A stretch of DNA of 64,000 bases from JAGQWW01 sp041392845. GTDB lineage: Bacteria; Bacteroidota; Bacteroidia; Chitinophagales; Saprospiraceae. Below are positions 50,357-59,702 of the stretch, one piece after another; the stretch's first letter is position 1; every line of letters starts with the position of its first letter. The position numbers were made by a program, and so were the translations under genes. The notes under the pieces were generated by a model. That model did not search any database. It was not told where the DNA came from and saw nothing but the letters and a program-made list of their open reading frames with translations. The stretch is from contig JAWKLG010000025.1 in the NCBI GenBank assembly GCA_041392845.1, forward strand, positions 1-64,000. Direction: 5' to 3'.

Positions 50357-52234
50357 TTAAGCAAATTCAGCCAACTCCATCCAACGCATTTCTTTGTCCT
50401 CCAAATCCTTTTGAATCTGTCCCAGCTCCTTGGAAAGATTTTCTATCGCATCTGATGCAAGACTGGTATCGTTGAAAGCTTCGTAAATTTCAGCTTTTCG
50501 GGATTCCATTTTCTCCATTTCTTTTTCCAGCTTTTGCATCTCTTTTTTCTCATTGTAAGTCAACTTTCGAGCCGACTCTTTTGGCTCTTCCGCATTTGAT
50601 TTTTGTTTGTCAGCAATGGCTCGCTCTTGTCGTTTTTGCTCTCTTTCAAACTCGGTAATCCACTTCCTGTATTCCGTATAATCACCGTTGAAGTCCTTAA
50701 TTTGACCATCTCCATGGAAAATAAAAAGATGATCGACCAATTTGTCCATGAAATAACGGTCGTGCGTTACAATCAACAAACAGCCTGGAAAATCTTCCAA
50801 AAACTCCTCTAGAACATTCAAAGTAAGAATGTCCAAATCGTTGGTAGGCTCATCCAGAATCAGGAAGTTGGGATTGGTCATGAGAATGGTCAAAAGGAAA
50901 AGTCTTCGCCTCTCTCCCCCACTCAACTGACTGACATAGACCTGATGTTGTTCCCTTGAAAAAAGGAAACGGTCCAAAAGTTGGATGGCCGTTAACTTTT
51001 GACCTTTGTCCATGGGAATAAATTCGGCAATATCTCGCACCACGTCTATCACTTTCTTGTCCTCTGCCAATTGGATTCCTTCCTGAGTGTAATATCCAAA
51101 GACCACCGTTTCACCAATGACTACTTTCCCGCTATCTGGCCTTTCCTGTCCGGTGAGAAGTTTGATGAAAGTAGATTTTCCAACTCCGTTTGGACCTACA
51201 ATTCCTACCCTTTCTCCTTTTTTAAATTTATAATGGAAATTATCGACTATTTTTTTGTCGTCGTATGATTTGCTGATGTAATTGGCTTCCAAAATTTTGC
51301 TGCCAAGCCTGGCTGTCTTAAAATCCAGTTGAATGGCGCTGTTGTCCAGTTTTTGACTTGCCTTGTCTTTGATGTCTTCAAAGGCGTTGATCCTTGCTTT
51401 GGCTTTGGTGGTCCTTGCCTGAGGACTTTTTCTAATCCAGTCCAGTTCTTTTCTAAAAAGCTTTTTGGTTTTGTCCAATTCTGATGATTCGGTTTCGAAT
51501 CGAATGGCCTTTTTCTCCAGGTATTCAGAATAATTTCCAACATATCGGTACAAAATCCCGCGCTCCAATTCTACGATATGATTACAGACTCTTTCCAAAA
51601 AATAACGGTCGTGGGTAACCATGAAAAGGGTAAGATTCGGCTGACGAAGAAAATCCTCCAACCATTCGATCATATCAACGTCCAAGTGGTTAGTGGGCTC
51701 ATCGAGGATGAGGAATTCGGGTTCTTCGATTAATATTTTGGCAAGAGCCAGTCGTTTTAATTGTCCACCGGAAAGGGTGCCTACTTTTTGTTCCAGGTTA
51801 TTAATACCCAGCTTAAAAAGAATTTCCTTGATTCTGGCTTCAAAATCCCAGGCTTTCAGGTCATCCATTTTTGCCAGGGCTTTTTCCAACTTTTCTGATT
51901 GCTCCGGATGCAAAAGTGCCAGTTCGTAATCCTTGATGGCTTGTAAAAGGGGTGAATCCGCTTCAAAAACAGCCTCCATGGTGGTCAAATCAGGATGAAT
52001 ATCTGGTTCCTGGGTAAGAAAGCTGGTGCGGATGTCTTTTCTAAGGCTCCATTTTGCTTGTTCGCCCTCCGGCATTTCTTCGCCTGCTAAGACTCGAAGC
52101 AAGGTACTTTTTCCCGTTCCGTTTTTGGCTACCAGGGCAATCTTCTCTCCTTTATGAATCTGAAAATCGAGATTCTTAAAAAGCACTTTGTCTCCATAGG
52201 TTTTGGAGGCATTTTCCAGGTTCAGATACAACAT
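50357..52234 (-). CDS. ABC-F family ATP-binding protein (Uup-like)
   Basis: 625 residues from the Met at 52234 (MLYLNLENASKTYGDKVLFK), the family's usual start; the 28 residues upstream are not homologous-looking. Two ABC cassettes: Walker A KNGTGKST and GPNGVGKST; signatures LSGGQLKRL and LSGGERRRL; Walker B LILDEPTNHLD and LILDEPTNDLD. A linker lies between, and a C-terminal coiled coil (YNEKKEMQKLEKEMEKMESR...) resembles Uup. There are no membrane domains. ABC-F proteins act on ribosomes; resistance or housekeeping cannot be distinguished here. It is followed on the strand by the Pycsar-like gene, about 80 bp away. Confidence 0.92.
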   Translation of the reverse strand: MLYLNLENASKTYGDKVLFKNLDFQIHKGEKIALVAKNGTGKSTLLRVLAGEEMPEGEQAKWSLRKDIRTSFLTQEPDIHPDLTTMEAVFEADSPLLQAIKDYELALLHPEQSEKLEKALAKMDDLKAWDFEARIKEILFKLGINNLEQKVGTLSGGQLKRLALAKILIEEPEFLILDEPTNHLDVDMIEWLEDFLRQPNLTLFMVTHDRYFLERVCNHIVELERGILYRYVGNYSEYLEKKAIRFETESSELDKTKKLFRKELDWIRKSPQARTTKAKARINAFEDIKDKASQKLDNSAIQLDFKTARLGSKILEANYISKSYDDKKIVDNFHYKFKKGERVGIVGPNGVGKSTFIKLLTGQERPDSGKVVIGETVVFGYYTQEGIQLAEDKKVIDVVRDIAEFIPMDKGQKLTAIQLLDRFLFSREQHQVYVSQLSGGERRRLFLLTILMTNPNFLILDEPTNDLDILTLNVLEEFLEDFPGCLLIVTHDRYFMDKLVDHLFIFHGDGQIKDFNGDYTEYRKWITEFEREQKRQERAIADKQKSNAEEPKESARKLTYNEKKEMQKLEKEMEKMESRKAEIYEAFNDTSLASDAIENLSKELGQIQKDLEDKEMRWMELAEFA

Positions 52235-52268
52235 ACAAAGTAATTTGAGGCGGCAAAGGTAAGTCCAA

Positions 52269-53105
52269 TTAATTTGCCTGAATGGTAAAAATCTCAATCT
52301 TGTCTTTAAAAAAGGCAAAACAATATTTTCCTTCCCAAAAGACCTTTATCCCTTCCGGAACTTCTAAATCAGTTTCAAAAGATTCCTCCAACAAAGCATT
52401 TAAATTAAAAGCTTTGAAAGAATTGTCTTTTTGAAAAACCAATTTCTCATCACGAATAAAAAAATAGTTGAGTCCTTTAATGGGAATGGTTTTTACATAA
52501 TTTCCAAAAACATCCAAAACCAGAATTCCTTTTTCAGGGTCTGTGAGGTAAACCTTATTATCGTATTCATATAAATATACCGGATGCCAGGGCGCTTCGA
52601 GGACAAGGTCGAGGCGGTTGCCTGCCATGATTTCCTTTCCAAATCGGTCCAGCTTTTTGATTTGAAAATTATTGTCATCAAAAACCCAGATGTTTCCATC
52701 CATCGCTGTTTTCACGGCATTGCTAAGGAAGATACCTTGTTGGGTCAGATTTATTTCACCTTGAGGCTGCAGCGTCCTATCTAAAAGAATTATTTTTTGA
52801 AAATCAGGAAACCAACAAAGGATTTGGAGGCCATTGTAAGTATCGATGTATTTCAATTCGCCGTCACGAGTTGTTGAATAACGAAACTGTTCTTTTCCCA
52901 AGGTGTCCAGTTTCAACAAAAGTCCCTTTTCATCCAAAACAAAGAAGAAGCCAAGTGGGTCAGAAGCTGCAAGCATTCTACTATGAGAGAAGGTGGCTAA
53001 TTTTTTAAAATGAAAATCATCCTGAGCCTTACCATTATTTTTAAAAAAGAGGAAAAAGACACATAATAGGATGGAATAGCAAAAATTTAACAGGAATGAT
53101 TTCAT
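52269..53105 (-). CDS. Exported beta-propeller-like protein, function unknown
   Basis: 278 residues from the Met at 53105, chosen since MKSFLLNFCYSILLCVFFLF is a signal peptide; the longer reading frame runs back into the LpxH gene. The mature protein consists of repeated short strands with the cadence of a six-bladed propeller (FFFVLDEKGLLLKLDTLGKE, GNIWVFDDNNFQIKKLDRFG, VYLTDPEKGILVLDVFGNYV). Likely periplasmic or lipid-layer associated. Located 10 bp after LpxH and ending 34 bp before ABC-F, so it sits in an LpxH-propeller-ABC-F run. Confidence 0.7.
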   Translation of the reverse strand: MKSFLLNFCYSILLCVFFLFFKNNGKAQDDFHFKKLATFSHSRMLAASDPLGFFFVLDEKGLLLKLDTLGKEQFRYSTTRDGELKYIDTYNGLQILCWFPDFQKIILLDRTLQPQGEINLTQQGIFLSNAVKTAMDGNIWVFDDNNFQIKKLDRFGKEIMAGNRLDLVLEAPWHPVYLYEYDNKVYLTDPEKGILVLDVFGNYVKTIPIKGLNYFFIRDEKLVFQKDNSFKAFNLNALLEESFETDLEVPEGIKVFWEGKYCFAFFKDKIEIFTIQAN

Positions 53106-53115
53106 GGAAATGACG

Positions 53116-53892
53116 TTAAACTCCGAAGATTTCACCTTTCGGATTTTCAAAAAATTTGATTTGCATGTCATTTCCATCAAAAACTGCATAAGAATTATAA
53201 TAAAGCCAGTCACCCAGGTTTATGTAACGACTTTTTTGATTGCTGAGTGTATAATCAATGGGCAAGTGCCTATGGCCAAAAACAAAATAATCCTTTGCCT
53301 TTCCTTTGGTGATTTCATCCTCGCACCAGCTTATCAACCATTCTTTTTCAGCACCAAGGAATCCTGGAGTCTCCAAGTGGGTCTCCCTGCTTTGGCCTGA
53401 CCAGAAATTTGCCAGTCGGATTCCAAAGTTGGGATGAATTCTTGCGAAGAGCCATTGGCAAACCGGATTGGCAAAAACCTTTTTAATGAACTTGTATCCA
53501 TAATCACCCGGGCCGAGTCCGTCTCCATGTCCGATTAAAAATTGCTTGTCGCCAAATGTTTTTTCCACAGGTTGACGATGCACCGGAATGCCCATTTCAT
53601 TTTCAAAATAATCAAACATCCACATGTCGTGGTTGCCTGTGAAAAAATGGATAGGCAAACCTCCATCTCTCAATTCGGCCAATTTTCCCTGCAAGCGGAT
53701 AAATCCCCTGGGAATCACAGTGCCGTATTCAAACCAGAAATCAAAGATGTCTCCTACCAGAAAAAGCTCTGTTGCATCCACAGCAACCATGTCCAACCAC
53801 CTGACCAGTTGCTTTTCTCTTTCCTGACTCGTCAGACGCGCATCCACTCCTAGGTGGAAGTCAGAAGCAAAATAAATCTTATCCTTACTCAA
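53116..53892 (-). CDS. lpxH: UDP-2,3-diacylglucosamine diphosphatase
   Basis: 258 residues. Calcineurin-type metallophosphoesterase motifs: YFASDFHLG (D.H), LFLVGDIFDFWFEYG (GD.FD.W), FFTGNHDMWMFDYF (GNHD), LIGHGDGLGPGD (GHGD) and VFGHRHLPIDY (GH.H). Catalyses lipid A synthesis: UDP-2,3-diacyl-GlcN to lipid X plus UMP, at the inner-membrane face. Full length for the Bacteroidota form. Upstream is 3-hydroxyanthranilate dioxygenase on the same strand (31-bp gap); downstream the propeller gene (10 bp). Confidence 0.9.
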   Translation of the reverse strand: MSKDKIYFASDFHLGVDARLTSQEREKQLVRWLDMVAVDATELFLVGDIFDFWFEYGTVIPRGFIRLQGKLAELRDGGLPIHFFTGNHDMWMFDYFENEMGIPVHRQPVEKTFGDKQFLIGHGDGLGPGDYGYKFIKKVFANPVCQWLFARIHPNFGIRLANFWSGQSRETHLETPGFLGAEKEWLISWCEDEITKGKAKDYFVFGHRHLPIDYTLSNQKSRYINLGDWLYYNSYAVFDGNDMQIKFFENPKGEIFGV

Positions 53893-53923
53893 TCGATTCT
53901 ACTTAAATGTTCTTATCGAAGCC

Positions 53924-54442
53924 TTAGCTTTTTTCCATTACCGCGCCACAATTGTTGCAGGTACGGTGTTCTTCAGAAGCCATGAATGATTCGATTGCTT
54001 CTTTGATTTGGGTAGTAATGTCTTCTAATGGAAAGCTAGCTTCATACAATTTTTCGCTGCAGTTGTCACAAAACCACATCAACTTATCCATTTCACCCTC
54101 TCTTCTGTAGCGCTCGATGACCAAACCAACCGTATTGGCAGGGCGTTGAGGTGAATGAGGAATACGTGGTGGCAACAGAAACATTTCACCTTCTTTGATA
54201 TCAATGGTTTCCGGCTTTCCTTCTTCATTGATGATTTTCACCTGGATATCACCCTCTACCTGGTAAAACAACTCTTCACCATCTTCCCAGTGGTAATCTT
54301 TTCTTCCGTTGGGTCCACCTACCACCATCACGATGTAATCGTCATTGCCTTTGTACACTTGTTGGTTTCCAACCGGCGGCTTCAACAAATGGCGGTTGTC
54401 ATCAATCCACTTATTCAAATTAAAAGGTCTGCTAATAGCCAT
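53924..54442 (-). CDS. 3-hydroxyanthranilate 3,4-dioxygenase
   Basis: 172 residues. Small cupin that opens 3-hydroxyanthranilate to the quinolinate precursor, in the kynurenine pathway. Iron ligands in DYHWEDGEELFYQVEGDIQV (His, Glu) and LPPRIPHSPQRP (His); the substrate Arg/Glu segment is GLVIERYRREGEMDKLMWF. A C-terminal rubredoxin-like site consists of two CxxC pairs (CDNCSEKLYE; CNNCGAV), as in the bacterial enzyme. Functionally linked to the tryptophan dioxygenase at 33.5 kb though not adjacent. Same strand as LpxH (31-bp gap). Confidence 0.93.
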   Translation of the reverse strand: MAISRPFNLNKWIDDNRHLLKPPVGNQQVYKGNDDYIVMVVGGPNGRKDYHWEDGEELFYQVEGDIQVKIINEEGKPETIDIKEGEMFLLPPRIPHSPQRPANTVGLVIERYRREGEMDKLMWFCDNCSEKLYEASFPLEDITTQIKEAIESFMASEEHRTCNNCGAVMEKS

Positions 54443-54597
54443 ATGGTTTGTATTTGATTATTAAATGGGAGCGCAAGATAAAGCTTTCGATAAGCTTTCC
54501 GGCCTGCTGCTAAATTTATAGACTATTTCCTAACTATTGAAAAAAGTGATTTGAAAATTATCTTTGGGCAAAAGAAACCCAAATAGAAAAGACAATT

Positions 54598-55101
54598 ATG
54601 ACGCTGGAAGAGTTTTTCAATTGGTTATCAGCTCATCCTTTTTGGATAATGGCATTTTTTGTTTTCCTTCCTTTAACAGCCTTTTTGGCTTGGAAAATGG
54701 GAGCCGGCGAAGCAAGACAAAAGCCTTGGATACAGATGTATGCGATATTAATTTACCTTACCTGTATCCCTGGAATTTTTTCCATTACATTGAGTTTGTA
54801 TTTATTTCTTTTTGAAAATGTAAGTATTCTTCAGACCAATATTTTTACACAAGTTCTGCCTGTAGTTTCGATGTTCGCCACCTTGTTTTTAATACAAAAA
54901 AATATTGCTTTTGAGAACATTCCCGGATTTGAAAAGCTTTCGGGATTGATATTCCTTATCGCGGCAATTTTGGTTATCCTGTGGATAGTAGACCGGACCA
55001 GAATCTGGATGATTATGCGTCTGCCTATTTATCTGGCCTTCCTGATTTTTGCAGGATTATTGATTTTGGGAAGAATTGGATGGTCGAAATTATCCAGATA
55101 A
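54598..55101 (+). CDS. Small polytopic membrane protein, unknown
   Basis: 167 residues with five hydrophobic segments (HPFWIMAFFVFLPLTAFLAW; MYAILIYLTCIPGIFSITLS; VLPVVSMFATLFLI; LIFLIAAILVILWIVD; YLAFLIFAGLLILGRIGW). Short loops, one amphipathic N-terminus (MTLEEFFNWLSA). No motif points to transport or enzyme activity. Start at 54598 removes an alternative frame beginning at 54564. Single gene, followed by a GC-rich hairpin. Confidence 0.7.
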   Translation: MTLEEFFNWLSAHPFWIMAFFVFLPLTAFLAWKMGAGEARQKPWIQMYAILIYLTCIPGIFSITLSLYLFLFENVSILQTNIFTQVLPVVSMFATLFLIQKNIAFENIPGFEKLSGLIFLIAAILVILWIVDRTRIWMIMRLPIYLAFLIFAGLLILGRIGWSKLSR

Positions 55102-55110
55102 AAAGCCAGA

Positions 55111-55143
55111 GGGCCCGAATTTTCGAGTGAAAAGTTCGGGCCC
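55111..55143 (+). terminator. Strong GC hairpin after membrane protein gene
   Basis: Stem GGGCCCGAA-TTTTC / GAAAA-TTCGGGCCC (single G bulge), 9 bp after the stop. No U-tract, so it may be a stabilising hairpin rather than a true terminator. Confidence 0.55.
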
Positions 55144-55301
55144 GCCTGGTGATTTCCGGTTAAATCTGAGTGAAAACCTAAGATTCTTTTCAGAAGCTTT
55201 TTCTGAATGAGAAATTAGATTTTAGCTATTTGTTCTGAGAGGGAAGTTCCCGTGTTACAGGCTAGGTAGCAGTAATGGTGGGAATTTCCTGGCATTTTAG
55301 G

Positions 55302-55330
55302 AATTTACGGTTTACGATTTACGGTTTACG
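55302..55330 (+). repeat. 29-bp interspersed intergenic repeat, copy 3
   Basis: Identical to 4448-4476 and 39886-39914. Also followed, as at copy 1, by an AAAAAGCGAATGTCGAAAAG-type tract. Confidence 0.85.
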
Positions 55331-55399
55331 CGGTTTTTAAAAAGCGAATGTCGAAAAGCGAAAAGTGTAAATCCAAATTACTTTATCTGTTATAATCAC

Positions 55400-56323
55400 T
55401 TAGGACTGGTCCACAAGGTCAAACCTTACCGGAAGGTTGAACATAACGCGGACTGCGTTTCCTCTTTGTCTTCCCGGAATCCAATTAGGCATCATTTTTA
55501 CAATTCTGACTGCTTCTTCTCCACATCCTGCACCTATATCTCTTACGATCTCAGGGCTTGAAATACTACCGTCGTCTTCGACTACAAATCGAACCACTAC
55601 CATACCTTCGACTCCGTTTTCCCTTGCGATTTTAGGATACTTGATGTTTTTGTAAATGAATTCCAACATTTTTCTGTCAGAACAAGCTTTTCTTTCACCA
55701 GCATCAGCTGTCATATCTTCACAACCATTGAACCTTGGCATTTCTTCCACCACTTTGAATATCTCCTTCACAGTTTGTTTGGGAGGAGGAGGGGGCGGAG
55801 GAGGAGGTGCAGTAGGTTTATCCTGAGCTACCGGTGCGTTGTCAATAACGGTCTCCATATCGATAGACTGGTCTACGAAATCAGGAGAATCGTCTTCAGG
55901 AATCTCTTCAGTTGGAACCTCTTGAATCATGGATGGAGGAGGAGGGGGTGGAGGGGGTGGTTCCACGGTACTCCTTGGAGGTTCTACCTGAATGTCTTCT
56001 TCCATGGTTAAATCATAATCAGGAATGTAAATCTGATCGTCGTAAGTAGTCCAGTTGAAAGCTGTTACCATAATTCCAAGACTCAATGCAAGGCTGAATA
56101 TCCATATGGTAGATGAATATTGAAACACATTCACCTGTGGATATTTGGTACGCGCTTCAAGGGGAGACTTAAACTTTGTGTCCTTGTTTAATTGTGATAA
56201 ATTTTGTTCTTCTTTTTTAGACATGAACCATTTCATGCCAAGGATTACTGCGGCCATCGCCATTATAAAGAAAATGCTGAACCACATCATCCCACCGTTT
56301 GAAAATTCTAAACCGGAAATCAT
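55400..56323 (-). CDS. TonB-family energy transducer with two N-terminal helices
   Basis: 307 residues from the Met at 56323; a longer frame to 56422 adds 33 polar residues and is less likely. Membrane helices at about 12-30 (MWFSIFFIMAMAAVILGMKW) and 70-90 (TIWIFSLALSLGIMVTAF). A periplasmic spacer contains two runs of nine prolines in acidic surroundings. The C-terminal TonB domain is NIKYPKIARENGVEGMVVVR with FVVEDDGSISSPEIVRDIGA and MPNWIPGRQRGNAVRV. It transmits proton-motive force to outer-membrane receptors such as the one at 45.7 kb. The extra first helix distinguishes it from the classic single-helix TonB. Confidence 0.9.
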   Translation of the reverse strand: MISGLEFSNGGMMWFSIFFIMAMAAVILGMKWFMSKKEEQNLSQLNKDTKFKSPLEARTKYPQVNVFQYSSTIWIFSLALSLGIMVTAFNWTTYDDQIYIPDYDLTMEEDIQVEPPRSTVEPPPPPPPPPSMIQEVPTEEIPEDDSPDFVDQSIDMETVIDNAPVAQDKPTAPPPPPPPPPKQTVKEIFKVVEEMPRFNGCEDMTADAGERKACSDRKMLEFIYKNIKYPKIARENGVEGMVVVRFVVEDDGSISSPEIVRDIGAGCGEEAVRIVKMMPNWIPGRQRGNAVRVMFNLPVRFDLVDQS

Positions 56324-56426
56324 AACTATGGGTATTTGTGAATGAACTTGATGTATCAAATTTAACCTTGAATTATCCTGGTTCAATTGACTATGGTCAG
56401 CCTTGGTGTTGATTTTGAGCAATCTC

Positions 56427-56503
56427 AGGGAGAAGGGATGAAGGATGGAGGGATTGAAGGGTTGAATTATTGAAGGGTTGAAGGGTTGAAGGGTTGAGTG
56501 GGG
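56427..56503 (+). repeat. TTGAAGGG-type simple repeat, locus 3
   Basis: At least four clean GAAGGGTTGA units within a longer irregular run, between the TonB start and the DUF4397 gene. Same repeat family as 34486 and 37579. Confidence 0.75.
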
Positions 56504-56687
56504 ATAATGCTTGTTTTAGATTTTTGAATTGGTTCATTTTTGTTAAAAAAAAGGTTTAAAAATGTTTTTCAGACGTCTTATTTGATATTTTGTTTAATCT
56601 TTATTCTAAAAAGATAAACAAATAAAAGGATTTGGAATTACCCTCTTGTCTGGTAATCATTTCTAAACCCTACAAAAATCGATACTT

Positions 56688-59570
56688 ATGAAGAGCATCA
56701 TTTTTACCCTATTTGGGATTTTCTTTTCCTTTACAGCCTTTAATCAAACAGCACGGGTTCAGGTCATTCACAATGCACCCAATCCGACTGTAGACATTTA
56801 TGCTAACGGAGACCTTATTTTAGACAATTTTGCATTTAGAACAGCAACTCCTTATTTGGATCTTCCAGCCGGAGTAAACATAGATATTGCGGTTGCTCCC
56901 GACACTTCCACCACAGCTGCTTCAGCAATTGCCAATTTCCCGGTAATTTTTGAATCAGGAAAAACCTATTCAGTAATCGCTACCGGAGTAGTTGGTTCTG
57001 CTGATCGCCCATTTACTTTAAGTGTAAATGATATGGCAAGGGAAACAGCAACAGATGCCGGTAATGTAGACATCTTAGCCTTCCATGGTTCACCTGATGC
57101 TCCAGCAGTTGATTTGGATGCATTTTTTGTCGGAAATTTATTATCCAATTTTAGTTACGGAAGTTTTTCTGCCGATTATATCAGTGTTCCGGCTGATCAA
57201 TATTTCCTTGGCCTTAGAGTAAATGGACAGTCTAATACTTTGGCAATATTTGAGGCAGATTTGAGCGGAGCTGCAGGCGCTGCGGTTACTGTTTTTGCAT
57301 CAGGATTTTTGACTCAGAATCCTGGTTTTGGATTCTTTGCAGCCTTGCCTAATGGTCAGGTAATCCAGTTACCAATCAATGCTGGCTCAAACTTGCAAGT
57401 AATTCATAACTCTCCGAGTCCAACGGTAGATGTTTATGCAAATGGAGCTTTGTTTATTGATGATTTTGAATTCCAATCTGCAAGTCCGTTTACATTACTT
57501 CCCTCTGGAACCAATATCAATATTGCAATTGCACCAGGTAACTCTGCCTCAGTAGATGATGCCATTGCAGATTATGATGTAACCTTAACAGGTGGAAGAG
57601 ACTATGTTGCAGTAGCTGCCGGTATAGTTGGTGATATGGATAATCCATTCAACCTGTACCTAAATGATATGGCTCGCACTGAAGCCAACGACCCTAACCA
57701 AATAGATTTAATGGTATTTCATGGTTCACCAGGTGCACCAAATGTGAACGTTTCACCAGCCTTAGGTAATCCACTTATCAGTGACTTGGCATTTGGTTCT
57801 TTTTCAGATTACCTGAGCCTTGATCCTGATAATTATTTTCTTGAAGTAAAACCGACAGGAACCAATAACCTGGTAGGAACTTTCGGTGTGAATTTAAATT
57901 CTGCTGCAGGTTTGAGCCTCGTTGCTTTCGCCAGTGGAATTGTTGGCGGAAGTCCGGAATTTGATGTTTTGGCAGCCTTGCCAAATGGTGCTGTGGTAAG
58001 ACTTGTACCCGTTTCTTTGCTTCAAATCATCCATAACAGCCCGGAAGCAAGCGTTGAAACTGTAGATATCTACGCTGGTACCGACAGATTGGTGAATGAT
58101 TTATCCTTTAGAGAATCAACCGGTGCCTTTTTTGTTCCATCAAGAACACCAATAGACATTGGAGTAGCTCCGGGAACCAGTACTTCATCAAGCGATGTAA
58201 TTGCTAATTTCCCTGGCATTACTTTTCAGGATGGAAGATCTTATACAGTGATTGCCAATGGAATTCCAGGCAACCCAGATACTCCATTTGATTTGGCAGT
58301 ATTTGATCAAACAAGGGTTTTATCTGAAACTGCCGGAAATGTAGACTTGCTTGTATTCCATGGTTCACCTAATGCACCATCAGTAGATGTGGGAGTAGAT
58401 GGTGGAGGATTGTTGATTGAAAATTTAAGCTTTGGCGACTTTGAAGGTTACCTTTCGGTTCCTGCGGATCAATATTTCCTTCAAATATTCCCAAATGCAT
58501 CTGACGACTTGGTTGCGACCTTCGATGCTGACTTATCAGACTTAGGTGGTCTGGGAGTAACCGTATTTGCTTCGGGATTATTGGGAGCGGATCCTGCATT
58601 TGGATTGTATGCAGCATTGTTTGATGGAACTGTGGTTCCGTTGCAGGCCGTATCAAAAGCACAGGTTATTCATAATTCACCTGACCCATCGGTAGATGTG
58701 TATGCCAATAGTGCCCTATTCCTTGAAGATTTTGAATTCAGACAGGCAACGCCTTATGTATACCTTCCTACCAATACTGATATTGAGTTGGCAGTTGCCC
58801 CAGCCGGAAGTGCTTCTTCTGACGATGCCATTTTTAGAAAAACTGTAAACCTGGACAATGGTACCACTTATGTAGTAATGGCTTCAGGAGTGGTTGGAAA
58901 TCAGGACGCACCATTCGATTTGGTAGTTTCTGACCAGGGATTGACAGATTTGAATGACCAATCAAAAGTTGGAATATTGGCTTACCATGGCTCACCGGAT
59001 GCACCGGATGTAGATGTCGTGGTAGATGGTGGACCAATTTTATTCGATGATTTGGCATTTGGTTCCTACAGTGCCCCTGCTTTGGTTGATCCATTGAATT
59101 ACCGTTTGAACATTACCCCAGCCAATGACAACAACAATGTCGTTGCTTCTTTCGGAGCTGACCTTGTGAGTGCTGGTGGTCAGGGATTGGTAGTATTTGC
59201 ATCCGGATTTTTTGATGGAACCATGCCAGGATTTGGCTTATGGGTAGCTACAGAAGATGGAAATACTTTCCCATTGCCGACGATAGTTTCCAGTACAGAG
59301 ATTGAAGAAAAAGTTGAAAATTTTGTAGTAGGACCAAATCCGGTATACAGCCAGGCTCAAGTCACCATTGATATAGCTGAGAACCTTGAAGGTGAAATTG
59401 ATATTTTGGATGTAAACGGACGATTGATCAAAACCATCTGGTCAGGAATGTTGAATGAAGGCACCAATCAAGTGCGTATGGATGCCTCAGATTTGACCAA
59501 TGGATACTACTATGTAAACTTAAGAACCAACAAAGGAAATATTGCACGATCTTTCATGTTGTCAAAATAA
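56688..59570 (+). CDS. Secreted DUF4397 repeat protein with T9SS sorting domain
   Basis: 960 residues. Signal peptide (SIIFTLFGIFFSFTAFNQ). Four ~215-residue repeats at about 25-234, 235-443, 444-656 and 657-870. Each has two related halves opening with QVIHNSP.PTVDVYAN and with ILAFHGSPDAP.VD, so eight DUF4397 modules in all. The C-terminus (879-960: VVGPNPVYSQAQVTIDIAEN, DVNGRLIKTIWSG, YYYVNLRTNKGNIARSFMLS) is a type A T9SS sorting domain that sends the protein through the outer membrane. Probable surface-attached structural or adhesive protein. Followed by a strong terminator. Confidence 0.9.
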   Translation: MKSIIFTLFGIFFSFTAFNQTARVQVIHNAPNPTVDIYANGDLILDNFAFRTATPYLDLPAGVNIDIAVAPDTSTTAASAIANFPVIFESGKTYSVIATGVVGSADRPFTLSVNDMARETATDAGNVDILAFHGSPDAPAVDLDAFFVGNLLSNFSYGSFSADYISVPADQYFLGLRVNGQSNTLAIFEADLSGAAGAAVTVFASGFLTQNPGFGFFAALPNGQVIQLPINAGSNLQVIHNSPSPTVDVYANGALFIDDFEFQSASPFTLLPSGTNINIAIAPGNSASVDDAIADYDVTLTGGRDYVAVAAGIVGDMDNPFNLYLNDMARTEANDPNQIDLMVFHGSPGAPNVNVSPALGNPLISDLAFGSFSDYLSLDPDNYFLEVKPTGTNNLVGTFGVNLNSAAGLSLVAFASGIVGGSPEFDVLAALPNGAVVRLVPVSLLQIIHNSPEASVETVDIYAGTDRLVNDLSFRESTGAFFVPSRTPIDIGVAPGTSTSSSDVIANFPGITFQDGRSYTVIANGIPGNPDTPFDLAVFDQTRVLSETAGNVDLLVFHGSPNAPSVDVGVDGGGLLIENLSFGDFEGYLSVPADQYFLQIFPNASDDLVATFDADLSDLGGLGVTVFASGLLGADPAFGLYAALFDGTVVPLQAVSKAQVIHNSPDPSVDVYANSALFLEDFEFRQATPYVYLPTNTDIELAVAPAGSASSDDAIFRKTVNLDNGTTYVVMASGVVGNQDAPFDLVVSDQGLTDLNDQSKVGILAYHGSPDAPDVDVVVDGGPILFDDLAFGSYSAPALVDPLNYRLNITPANDNNNVVASFGADLVSAGGQGLVVFASGFFDGTMPGFGLWVATEDGNTFPLPTIVSSTEIEEKVENFVVGPNPVYSQAQVTIDIAENLEGEIDILDVNGRLIKTIWSGMLNEGTNQVRMDASDLTNGYYYVNLRTNKGNIARSFMLSK

Positions 59571-59597
59571 CCAAGGGCTGGATTCTTGGTTATACCG

Positions 59598-59630
59598 CCC
59601 CGAAGTCAAAGGCAGACTTCGGGGTTTTTT
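59598..59630 (+). terminator. Rho-independent terminator after DUF4397 gene
   Basis: 10-bp stem CCCCGAAGTC/GACTTCGGGG with a 7-nt loop, followed by TTTTTTATTTT. Confidence 0.9.
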
Positions 59631-59702
59631 ATTTTAAGGTGTGGACAATTGAATAAATATTGTTTACCTTAGAAGCTGATACTGACTGTTTAAAAAAAAC
59701 AT

